Assembly: GCF_000004825.1 (NCBI RefSeq)
Contig: NW_008805074.1
Span: 186,001 to 250,000, forward strand
Reading direction: 5' to 3'
Length of the DNA: 64,000 bases
Source: Heterostelium album PN500
Lineage: Eukaryota > Evosea > Eumycetozoa > Acytosteliales > Acytosteliaceae
Positions within the stretch are counted from its first letter, which is position 1. The number at the start of each line of letters is the position of its first letter. This document shows positions 37,163 through 47,172 of this stretch, piece by piece. Position numbers and translations under genes: made by a program. The notes under the pieces were generated by a model that made no database searches, had not been told where the DNA came from, and saw only the letters and a list, made by a program, of their open reading frames with translations.

Positions 37163-38273
37163 ATGGCAAAGAAAAAGAAGTCTACTTCAAAATCAACTAC
37201 AGAGAATAAAGTTGAAACCAATATAAATGAAAATAATAATAATAATACAGATACTCCCAAACCATTCGACCCATTTGAGAATTTAGATGATAAACAATTG
37301 GATATATTTAAACAATTTAAAGAGAAATTAAATGAATTAGAACTATCTGATAAAGAAGTAGGTTTAAAGAAGGATGTTCTTCCATTATTATATTCATTCC
37401 TTTAAAAAATATTAATCAACTATTATTATTTATTTATCTTTGATCTAGAAATTATGGGTAGATGATATGATGATTCTACGTTATTTACGTGCAAGAGAAT
37501 ACGATTTACAAGCTTCATTCAATCTTTTAAAGAAAACATTAGAATGGAGGAAACAATATAAACCAGATGAAATAACTGGTATGTTTTTTAAATTATAATT
37601 ATAATTTGTTCTTTTGTCATCAATTGTTTTTAATATTAATTAACTGGTGGAAAATATTTATTCAGCTGAACATTTAAGTTATGAAGCATCAACAGGCAAA
37701 CAATATTGTAATGGTAAAACAAAGGATGGAAAACCAGCTATTTATATGCGTCCCGTTAGGGAGAATACAAAGAACTATGAAAGACAGATTCAGTTGCTTG
37801 TTTACACTTTGGAGCGTGCCATTCAGCATATTGATAGAAGTACAGAGACCGGAGTCGAACAGCTAGCTATCGTTATAGATTTCAATGGATATTCATTGTT
37901 TAATGCACCACCGATGTCCGTTGCCAGACAAACTCTAGAGATTCTCTCGGATCATTATCCAGAGCGATTGGGTACCGCTTTCGTTGTGGACCCTCCCATG
38001 ATTTTTAACATTCTATATAACGCAATCATGCCTTTTGTCAATCCCAACACCGCCAAGAAGATAGTATTCGTTAAAGGTGAAAAGGCAAAGCTGAAGACCA
38101 TGCATGAGCATTTCGATATCGAACATATCGAGCGTCCTCACACTGGAACATCGGAATTCGAGTATGATCACATGACTTTTTGGCGTAATGAAATCATTTT
38201 AGATAGAGAAAAGCGTCAGTTACCACCACTTTCAAACGAAGAACTAGATGTAATATTGAAAAGAAAAGATTAA
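37163..38273 (+). CDS. Sec14-like CRAL-TRIO lipid-transfer protein
   Basis: Three exons, 37163-37357, 37449-37578 and 37666-38273, giving 310 aa. A Lys- and Asn-rich N-terminus precedes a CRAL-TRIO-N segment (WVDDMMILRYLRAREYDLQA, LKKTLEWRKQY). The CRAL-TRIO lipid-binding domain follows (GKPAIYMRPVRENTKN, AIVIDFNGYSLFNAPPMSV, ILSDHYPERLGTAFVVDPP, FNILYNAIMPFVNPNTAKKI). The core motif normally seen as HYPERLG is intact. Family role: exchange or presentation of phosphatidylinositol or related lipids at membranes. No signal peptide or membrane segment. Single-domain protein, so it is nearer Sec14/PATL-type small members than the GOLD- or RhoGAP-fused ones. Confidence 0.9.
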
Positions 38274-38940
38274 TAATTAAAGTATTATATTATTATATTC
38301 ATGCTGTTTAATAATTGAAAAGTCAGTAAAACTTCCAATTTACCCCATTTATGATCTCTAATTTATAAAGAACAATTTCGTGACATTGTTCACCATTTTG
38401 TGAGCTATAAAATTAATTAATAATGCACTAACTTTTTTATCCCTCTAAGTATAGATGATAATTATAATCTATTTTGTTTAAACTTGTTTTTTTAAAAGAA
38501 AAATAAAACTAATTTGCAGAACCTATTATATCAACCTGGATTGATATTTGGATTTACATTTTTTAAAAAGACAGATCATATTATTATAAATATTACAAAA
38601 TGAACTTTCAGACCTCAAATTCATTTTGTTTTTTGAAGACAATCATAATATTAATTGTTATCGACTGCAAAAACAAAATGGGGTAAAACAAGTTCACAGA
38701 ATTTTTATTCATTATTTGAATTTAATATTATTATTTTTTAATTTTTTTCTCAGACAAACCCCCACTGTTCACACTCTTGACACATTTAGCTAACTAGAAT
38801 ATAAACTATTTTTATTTATTATTTTTGACACACTATTTTTTGCAAAGAAAGAATATATTATTTAGAACTTGTTCTTTTGTATTTTTTTTTTTATTATCTT
38901 TTGTATTTCTACACATAAATTAAATATTATTAACAAAAAA
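38274..38940. other. intergenic, no gene seen
   Basis: AT-rich DNA between the Sec14-like and C2 genes, both on the plus strand. It holds the 3' flank of one and the promoter of the other; nothing gene-like was found. Confidence 0.5.
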
Positions 38941-40252
38941 ATGAGTAATCCTCCTCCTCCAATACCACCAAAGCCAACAGCAACAGCAACATCACCTCCA
39001 AATCAGCCACCTGGAAACTACCCACCTCCACAGCAACAAGGTTATCCTCCACAACAACAACAAGGTTATCCTCCACAACAAGGTTATCCACCACCTCAAC
39101 ATCAACAAGGTTATCCTCCACAAGGTTATCCTCCACAACCTGGTTATCCACCACAACAAGGTTATCCACCACCACAACACGGTTATCCACCTCCACAACA
39201 AGGCTATCCACCACAACAAGGCTATCCACCACCACAACATGGTTATCCACCTCCACAACAACAACAAGGTTATCCACCACAGCAAGGTTATCCTCAACAA
39301 CCGGGTTACCCACCTCCACAACAACAAGGTTATCCACCATCCCAGCAACCCGGCTATCCTCCACAACCTGGTTATCCACCACAGCCAGGCTATCCAGCAC
39401 AGCCACAACCAGGAACAGCAAAACCAGGTACAAAACTGATGGCTCCAGTCGGAAGCAAGTTTGTTACCGCACCACTGTCACATCTGAATGTCCGCATCAT
39501 TTCGGCTAGGAATCTAATGGCAGCGGATGTAAATGGTAAGAGCGATCCCTATTGCCGTATCAAAGTACCAACATTATCAAAGTCCTACTCTACCAAAGTT
39601 ATTCAAAAGAATCTAAATCCTACTTGGAATGGTATGTGACTAATTCCATCCAGCGACAGTGAAAAACAATTATTCTTTCAGTTTTCAATGGAATTTACAT
39701 GTTATAAATCTGATATCTCATACATTTACTAATTTATCTGAAAAAACTATAGAATCATTCCAAATAGATATCTCCAATTCAATGTATGATGCAATAGTTA
39801 TTGAAGTGTATGATAAGGATGCTGTTGGTTCGGATGACTTGATAGGATATGTTGCATTCGATCCATCGCTTCTACCGAAGGGCATAGAGGTTTGCACATG
39901 GGAGAAGCTAAGCTTTGTTCCACATGGTGAAATTCAAATAGCACTGACTGCAATCAATTTCGGTCTAGAGATGATTCCACCAACCTACGCACAAGAGTAT
40001 ATCAACTATAGACAATCGCTGCCATCGGTCAGCAAGAAAGGTATGGAAAAGGCAAAATCAAAGAGTCACACTAAGAAATCGAAATCAGGCAAGAAAGTCA
40101 AAGAAGCTGGACCGTATGCAGGAAAAGCACCACCCACCGGTTACAGCATTGCCAACGGTTGGGTTAAGAAGAATCCATCGATCGGCGAACAAACCACAAA
40201 AGCAATCGGTAGCGGACTTAAATCTTTCAAGAAATTCGTTGATAAACTATAG
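38941..40252 (+). CDS. C2-domain protein with GYPPQQ repeats
   Basis: Two exons, 38941-39631 and 39753-40252 (intron 121 nt), giving 396 aa. The junction restores the C2 motif NPTWN-ESFQID. The first 160 residues are about 20 tandem [12 protein letters not shown] units, a low-complexity tail common in amoebal membrane-associated and phase-separating proteins. The C2 domain (about 175-300) has the Ca2+-binding Asp positions ([10 protein letters not shown] and [11 protein letters not shown]), so calcium-dependent phospholipid binding is likely. After it comes a Lys/Ser-rich segment and a [16 protein letters not shown] tail with a final amphipathic helix. The upstream Met at 38869 gives a hydrophobic leader, but MSNPPPP at 38941 suits this family better. 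Confidence 0.88.
39020..39410 (+). repeat. coding minisatellite encoding GYPPQQ units
   Basis: Imperfect tandem units of 15-24 bases (GGTTATCCWCCACAACAA type) code for the repeat tail of the C2 protein. It is long enough to be open in several frames on both strands, so the antisense frames here are not genes. Confidence 0.9.
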
Positions 40253-40365
40253 TTTTTATAATTACTACAAAGTATTATTGGAAATTATTATAATAATAAA
40301 GTTGTATATGTATATATATTTAAATAATTTATTGTTATTAGATTAATTAAAATTTAATAATCAAA

Positions 40366-40433
40366 ATTGATTTGATTTGATTGATTTGATTTGATTTGAT
40401 TTGATTTGATTTGATTTGGATTTGATTTGATTT
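40366..40433. repeat. (TTTGA)n pentanucleotide satellite
   Basis: About a dozen units of TTTGA with a few 4- or 6-base variants, lying between the convergent stops of the C2 gene and the endonuclease-dUTPase gene, 23 bases from the latter's stop. Confidence 0.9.
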
Positions 40434-40456
40434 CAATCCACTCTACTGAAGAGTGG

Positions 40457-41791
40457 TTAATTGGTAGCATTTGGTGGAGTGAATACTCCGTTATTCTTGG
40501 CTCTTTCCTCGGTGGAACCAAAACCACCTGCACCTCTACCGGTATCTTCGAGCATATCAGCGGTGACTTCGACAACTTGGAAGTGAATGATTGGTCTTGG
40601 AATCATTTGGAATCCACAGAATGGAAGTTGGATATCTGGTGCGTTTGGATCAACCTTGGTGAGTGCGATCATGATTGATCCGACGTAGGCTCTATCGATG
40701 ATACCAACACTGTTGGCTAACATGTATCCACTCTTGCTCAGCGAGGATCTTGGCACGACGTCCATATAGAAACCTGGGGGTGGACGTACTTTGATACAGG
40801 TATCGTAGAGGGTGGTCACCGAGTTGAATGCTCTCACCGTTTTGATTACGGTCAGATCGTAACCACTGTCACTTGCTCTCGACTTTGAAGGGATGACAGC
40901 ATCCGGTGAGGTTCTGCTGACTGTGAACATTGGATCGTCACGAACACCCAATGTGTTGTTGTTGGCCGCTGGACACCAAACACACAAATCCATATATTTA
41001 TTGTATTTCGATTGGTGATGATACTTACTGCCATCGTAGATCTTTCCAAGGAAATCGAGTGCGTTCACTCCACTCCATTGCATGGTTGACAAGTCCTCTC
41101 CGACGGTGTGTGGAACGTCGACAAGTTCCGCCATCGACTTGAGCATCTGACTGGATTTGCATGACAACGAAACGATGGGCGAGCAAGATTCACGCTGAAC
41201 GAGCGATCCTTCGCCATCAAAGAATCCACGAACGAAAGCGAGCGCCACTGTCTTTGTGCTGAATTGTGGGAGCACCATGCTCGACGACTTTGAAGCAACG
41301 TCTTTCAATTGCAAGTGAGCACAAACATCGGAAGTCATCTGCTTCGAGGTGAAAGTGACACTGAGTAGTTCGTCGTTGCTCGATTTATGAATGACTGGAA
41401 TCTCTGGACAAACGATATCTCTCAACTGCTGGATACAAGCTTCCTCTGTTCTGTTGGTTTCAATGGTGATCGATTGACCGTCGTCTCCAATCACACCGAC
41501 ACTTGCAAACCAACCGAGAAGATAGGCCTTCGCTTCGGAATCAAGGGTGCTCAATAGACTCTCATCAAAGCTGCAATTTGGATTGACCACCGCTTGCTTG
41601 GTGCCGACAGATGCTCTAGAACAGTGGATACAAATGATCTTTCCCGAGTGATTGGCACGGAAAAGAACAGTATCCTTATGTGGCATCTCGTATTGATTAC
41701 GACATTTGTCAGAGACCTTTGAATCACATTCTACACGCACCTTGATATGTGAACCAATTGAAAGTCCTGTTGTATTACTTAGAATTGTCAT
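40457..41791 (-). CDS. LAGLIDADG endonuclease-like / dUTPase fusion protein
   Basis: One uninterrupted exon, 444 aa. The N-terminus has a Cys-rich zinc-ribbon-like part (CDSKVSDKC, then CIHC). Next are two LAGLIDADG-type helices: LLGWFASVG (about residue 91) and FVRGFFDGEGS (about 186). The second keeps the acidic residue; in the first it is Val, so nuclease activity is doubtful. The C-terminal 140 residues are a complete trimeric-type dUTPase: motif 1 ASDSGYDL, motif 2 VPRSSLS, motif 3 VGIIDRAYVG, motif 4 near PRPIIHFQVVEV, and motif 5 DTGRGAGGFGST. The dUTPase part should hydrolyse dUTP to dUMP. A fusion of these two is atypical for a cellular gene; giant-virus origin or a captured homing endonuclease are possibilities. 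Base use resembles its neighbours. Confidence 0.85.
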   Translation of the reverse strand: MTILSNTTGLSIGSHIKVRVECDSKVSDKCRNQYEMPHKDTVLFRANHSGKIICIHCSRASVGTKQAVVNPNCSFDESLLSTLDSEAKAYLLGWFASVGVIGDDGQSITIETNRTEEACIQQLRDIVCPEIPVIHKSSNDELLSVTFTSKQMTSDVCAHLQLKDVASKSSSMVLPQFSTKTVALAFVRGFFDGEGSLVQRESCSPIVSLSCKSSQMLKSMAELVDVPHTVGEDLSTMQWSGVNALDFLGKIYDGSKYHHQSKYNKYMDLCVWCPAANNNTLGVRDDPMFTVSRTSPDAVIPSKSRASDSGYDLTVIKTVRAFNSVTTLYDTCIKVRPPPGFYMDVVPRSSLSKSGYMLANSVGIIDRAYVGSIMIALTKVDPNAPDIQLPFCGFQMIPRPIIHFQVVEVTADMLEDTGRGAGGFGSTEERAKNNGVFTPPNATN

Positions 41792-42255
41792 TTATTATTA
41801 TTATATTATTATATCGAAAGAAAAAATGTATCTATTAATTCAAACAATATGTGTCTATAATATGACATCTGTTGAAAAAACGACCAGTTTTTATTTTTGA
41901 AAAAGGCGCCATTCCTAGAAAAAATTTAAATTTAAAATTCAAACAACCAAAAAAATTCAAAAATAAAAAAAATTATCTTTCAAAAATATTTAGTCATAAT
42001 TGTATATAATTGAATAATAATTGTTCTTCAAATAGTTTAAAAGAATGATTCAAAAACATAAAGTAATGAATTAAAAAAAAAAAAAAAAAAGATAATAATG
42101 GTGTTCACAAAAAAAAAATAAAAAAAATAAAAAAAATAAAAAAAAACAAAAAAATAATTTATTTATTAAATTAGAGTGTAGAGATAAAGTTGTTTTAATA
42201 AATATATTTATTTTAGAAAAAATAATAATAATAATTATTTATTTGATTCAATAAA
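41792..42255. promoter_or_regulatory. bidirectional intergenic region, dUTPase fusion / DnaJ
   Basis: 464 bp between two divergent start codons. Very A-rich, with repeated AAAAAATA units near 42110-42155. No gene seen. Confidence 0.4.
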
Positions 42256-43967
42256 ATGTCTAAACTACCAGATTATTATAAGATATTAGAAATAGAGATA
42301 AATGCTGATTCTGAATCTATAAAGAAAGCATATAAAAGAATGGTAAAGTATCAATCAGTCAATCAATCATCTAATCACACCTTTTTTTAAAGATAAACAA
42401 CTACTTATTGTTATTATTATTGTTATTATGATGATGATTCATAAAATAGGCATTAAAATATCACCCCGATAGAAATAGAGGTGGTACAAAAGAGAAAGAT
42501 TCAGAGGAAACATTCAAATTGGTATCGGAAGCATATGCTGTTCTGTCGGATACCGACAAGCGGCGAGAGTATGACGCTGCTATTCGTGGCGGTAGTTTTA
42601 ATGTTGGTGTAGGAGGTGGTGTTGGTGGTATGGGTGGTTTCGATGAAATGAGATTCCACAGACACCCAATGAATCCCGATGAAGTATTCAGTATGTTCAA
42701 TCAATTCTTTAGTAAACCATTCTCTGCGCATCATCATCATCATCACACACCGTTCTCCTCTTTCCATGGCGCAGGCGGACCTCCACCACCACCTCAACAG
42801 GTCGATCCTTTCGCTTCGCCATTCTTTGATAGTTTCTTTAATGGCGGACCGTCTTCGCGCTCACCGTTCTCTGCGCATCACAACAGTCATCACAACAGTC
42901 AACATCATCACAATCATCAGAATTTTCATAACAACAATCTCAACAACAGCCGACATAACATACATGTTGACGATGAAGACGACATTGAGAATCTCACTGG
43001 AAGTCCGGGCGGTGGTAGCAGCAGCAGCAGCAGCAGCAATGGTAATCACTCAATGAATGGACTTCCAACAAGAATCTATCATAAACTATCGTTGTTTCTC
43101 TCGTTCAAAGAGACAGTGTATGGCACTGAACGACAGATTCACTTTCCCATCAAGATTGAATGTGGACATTGTCTAGGCACAGGATCATCCACGAAACAAC
43201 GCGAATTTACAACATGTCAGCGATGCAACGGCAATGGAAGAGTCACCAACTTCCTACTGGCATTTGCATGTGATGTATGCAACGGTCAAGGTGTAATCTT
43301 GAAAAATACATGCAACTATTGTCATGGCGATGGTCTAATATCACAACAATACGAAGATTCTATATTGATACCCGCTGGAATTTCAAATGGTTCAACGTAA
43401 GTTATTTAAAAACAACCCGATCAATTTACATTTACTAAACTTATAGATGAATCTTCTTCTTCTTCTTCTTCTATGTCTAGACAAACAACAACATTTAAAA
43501 TAAAGAGAGCGAAATCATTGACTTTTGATGAACACGATGTACAAATAAAGTTCTCTGTGGAACAACACCCTTTCTTTCAGAGAGAAGGAAACAACGTTGT
43601 TATTTCAGTGCCACTGTCGACGACACAGGCAATGTTTGGTTGTAAGATCGACGTGCCAACTATCTATGGAAAGAATATTCAGATCAACGTACCGCCTTAC
43701 GAATCGCAATCGAAATACGGGTTGGTTGTACATCGACACGGCTTCAAGGATCCCGACGGTCAAAAGGTGGGCGATATGATTTGCAATTTCAAACCAGAGT
43801 TTCCAACACTCAGCAATCTGACACCCAGAGAAAAAGAACTGTACAAAGAGATAGCGCAAATCGAACAGACTCGACTAACAAAGAACCAATCTCAATACTA
43901 TGATTTTATGATTCAATGGAATGGAGAGCAATCACCTCTAAATAACCAAAAACACAGTAAGATTTAA
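42256..43967 (+). CDS. DnaJ type A (class I Hsp40) co-chaperone
   Basis: Three exons, 42256-42342, 42450-43396 and 43481-43967, giving 506 aa. The J-domain starts in the first exon (DYYKILEI) and its HPD (KYHPDRN) is in the second. A His/Gly/Ser-rich G/F-like region follows, then the zinc finger with all four CxxCxGxG repeats ([32 protein letters not shown]). The C-terminal client-binding part has [20 protein letters not shown] and KIDVPTIYG. The acceptor of intron 2 at 43480 lies right after a CTT-repeat pyrimidine tract. The protein binds Hsp70 through HPD and hands over unfolded clients. The layout is like bacterial/mitochondrial DnaJ, but I see no clear targeting peptide. Confidence 0.9.
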
Positions 43968-44927
43968 ACAAACAACAACAAATATGCAACAAAAAAACAA
44001 TAACAATAACAGATCATAATTTAAATTAAATTGAAAACCAAACTCTTCATGCTAGTTGGGTTTTTCACACCCCCTTTCCATCTTGCCTTTGAAATTTATA
44101 TATGTATAGAATAAAAGGTAAAAATTTGTATATACCATTCTCAATCGATATTCATTCACTCTTTAATTTTTATTGAACTGTCTTTACAGATTAAATTTTT
44201 GATTTCCTCAGGGTGAAATTTATTTTGAGGAATTTAAGTGTTGAAACCTGTTTCCAAGAGAATAAATCATTTATTCCTTTTTACATTTTGTAAAAATGGA
44301 AAATCTGTTTCGCTTAAACTTCACTCCGACAAACCAGATTCCTATAAAATTAAAGGCAAACTACATTTAAATAAATTATAAATTGATTTTATTATCACCA
44401 AAAAGTTAATAGAAATAAATGGTTCAGTTCAATCAACGCCCATCACACCCAATACTACGCAACACGCACCTTTATTTTTATTTCTTTTTATTTGTAAATC
44501 GATATTCAGTTTAAAAAATGTGTAATTTCATTTTATTCCTCCCCAAAAAAATGAAAAGAATTTTGAACAGCTTTTGTGCATTTTACAAAAATAATGCGAG
44601 ATTACAAAAAAAGCTATGCGAAAAAAAACCCAACCTATAAAATGAAATAACACAAATCTTAAATAATTAGATAAAGATTTTTGTCTAACCTCTCTAACTA
44701 ATCAGTTAGGAATTCAATCAATTTATGAATTAAAGACCAAAATGTTGAAATTAATTAATTAAACTTTACAAAAATCCAATAGTTAAAAATCTCTACAATC
44801 TCAATTTACATTATTTAATTAATTAATTTATGTTTATTTCAACTGAATCCTAAACCTTTTCCTTGGAAAGCTATTTAAAAAGAAAATTTTGAACTATTAT
44901 TATCATTTATATTCTTTATAAACAAAT
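43968..44927. other. intergenic, no gene seen
   Basis: AT-rich DNA between DnaJ and discoidin genes, both on the plus strand. No exon, RNA gene or mobile-element end was recognised. Confidence 0.5.
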
Positions 44928-45674
44928 ATGTCTTACAATCCAGGTGTTTCCACAGGTCAACTCAACGTTAGCCATTCTTCGGCCATTACCTCCAACTTTA
45001 CTATCAATGGTGCAACTATTAATGCAAACAAGTGTTGGCATCCAGCTGCGAGTGATACCAATCCTTCTGTTACTGCTTCTATCTCTACAGGAATAGCTGA
45101 AATTGGTTCAATCCAACTCCAAGGTCGTCCAGATGCCGATCAATGGGTAACCTCTTTCACCTTAAAGTATACTCTTGATGGTGTTAATTGGAAGGATTAT
45201 AACAATGGTACTGCCATTCTAACTGGTCTAAATGATAGAAACACTCCACAAACCCTCACCCTTGCTCCACCACTCAGAGCCCAATCTGTAACTCTCTATC
45301 CATCTACATTTAACGGCTCGAGAGCTCTTAGATGGGAGATAAACTACAAACCTATTCCAAGACAAACCATTACCAATTTTGAGTATGGATTGTTTTCGAC
45401 TCGTGATGGAAATTTCCCCAAACTCTACGATGGTTCCAATGGCGATAAGAGATACGAAATTCAAGTTAAATTCCAAACTGGTTTTATCAGACCTCCTTTT
45501 GTGTCTAGTTCTCTCCATAACATCAATATGAGTAAGACTGGTCAAAGTTTCAAATATAGCTTTATTCCACATGATATCACCGAAGATGGTTTCACAATGC
45601 TCATCAGAACATGGGATGAAAATCAATTAGAAGAAATCTCTTTCAATTGGCTTGCTTTTGAAATTAGTCAATAG
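44928..45674 (+). CDS. Discoidin-family lectin
   Basis: Single exon, 248 aa, near the usual 250-260 of discoidin I/II. The N-terminal half is an F5/8-type C (discoidin) domain: CWHPAASDTN, GSIQLQGRPDADQWVTSF, YTLDGVNWKDYNNG and ALRWEINY. The C-terminal half is an H-type lectin domain (FQTGFIRPPFVSSSL, SFKYSFIPHDITEDGF, WLAFEI). No signal peptide, in line with the unconventional secretion of discoidins. The RGD of D. discoideum discoidin I is absent: the matching region reads GRPDAD. Known role of the family: galactose/GalNAc-binding lectins induced on starvation that help cell-substrate attachment and aggregation. Confidence 0.93.
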   Translation: MSYNPGVSTGQLNVSHSSAITSNFTINGATINANKCWHPAASDTNPSVTASISTGIAEIGSIQLQGRPDADQWVTSFTLKYTLDGVNWKDYNNGTAILTGLNDRNTPQTLTLAPPLRAQSVTLYPSTFNGSRALRWEINYKPIPRQTITNFEYGLFSTRDGNFPKLYDGSNGDKRYEIQVKFQTGFIRPPFVSSSLHNINMSKTGQSFKYSFIPHDITEDGFTMLIRTWDENQLEEISFNWLAFEISQ

Positions 45675-47172
45675 ACTTTCAACATATGAGTTCATTTCTA
45701 AAAACTAAATAAATTATTTAAATATTAATATTCTTATTATTATTAATCATTATTTTAAGTCTTTTTTGACCAACAAGAAAAATAAATTGGCACAAACTAA
45801 TAAAAAGATCTTAAAAACCGAATTCGACAGTCCAAGATACTTCCTTTCACTTTACTCTTTCAAACTTTTGAAATAATATCTTTGGTTATAAGTTTTTTCT
45901 GGTTCATAAACATTAATATTTGCAACAAAAATTTTACTTTTCAAAGTAGAGAAAATTTTAAAGGAATTGGTGCTATGCAACACAAACTTATTTTTGATCA
46001 AAAATGAATGTATCAAAAAGAAAAAAAAAATCTTTGCAAAATAAAAAAAATCAAAAAATTTAAAAAAAGATTCTTTTTTGCTTTTGCTTTAATTAGAGAT
46101 CTCGATGATTTCTGTTGGTGGTTTATGTTTTTTGATATTTTGTTTGAAAAACTATTAAATACATAGAAGTTAATTAATAAAATAGAATAGAATAGAAAAA
46201 GTAACAAAGTTAAGATTAAGATTTTAGATTTAGCAATAGTTTAGTTTGTATGTGTATCTTAATTATATCTATATTTAATAATTTTCCAAAAAAAAAAAAA
46301 AAAAAACAACAATTATTCGTCTCAAAAAGTTTGTATGGACGACAAACAAACACAAAAAAAAAAACACCACTTCCTTTCCTGCATGGACCATTCATTTTCC
46401 ATTACAAAATGTTTATTAGTTTATAATTCTCTTATTTCACATTCACTCCTCAAGAACAATAGTAAACAGTTATTAAAACTCCCAAAAATAAAAAAATGAT
46501 GGTGATTTTCTTTTTGCAAATCCAATCCAATTTAAATTTAGGAAGCTTAACGGATACAAATTCTGTTTACACAAAAAGATAGTAATCACATATATTTAAC
46601 AGTAAACCAATTTAATTTTCAATTGAAATTAGATTTGATGATGATAAACCAAAAGTCATTCCAACATCTCGGCAACAATCACCTTTATAAATAAGAAAAT
46701 CTCAACATTTTGTAAGAAACTTTCAAAAAAAAAAAAAAAAAACACTCAATCAAAATCTTTCAATGAAACAATATGATTTTTATTTTTGATGTTGATCTTC
46801 TTAAAAGTAGAAAATGGGTGTTCTAAATTAGTTTCTATCCTTTTAAACATCTTTCTCTCTCCATACCATACAAACTCCTATCATAACAATTGTTTTATTT
46901 TTTTTAATTAATTAAAAAAACAATAACAATGAGTTATTTATTTAGCAATTAACTAGTTAATAATACCAAAAAAAAAAAACTAACTTTTATTTATTATTAT
47001 TATTATTACTTTTAGTACTATTACAACTCAACTTTTTCTAACTTGTTTTTTTATTTTAGTTTTTTTATATTATTAATAGATTTCTTTGTATAATAGTCAA
47101 AATCATAACAATTATAATATATATATATATTTTGTACAAACAATATTATATAAAGTGTAATAACATTGAATC
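45675..47172. other. intergenic, no gene seen
   Basis: 1.5 kb of AT-rich DNA with long A-runs (for example 46285-46310 and 46725-46742). No coding exon or structured RNA recognised. Confidence 0.5.

Noticed and set aside
38930-39433. Antisense Val/Asp-rich and Trp/Leu-rich frames
   Set aside because: Shadows of the GYPPQQ coding repeat.
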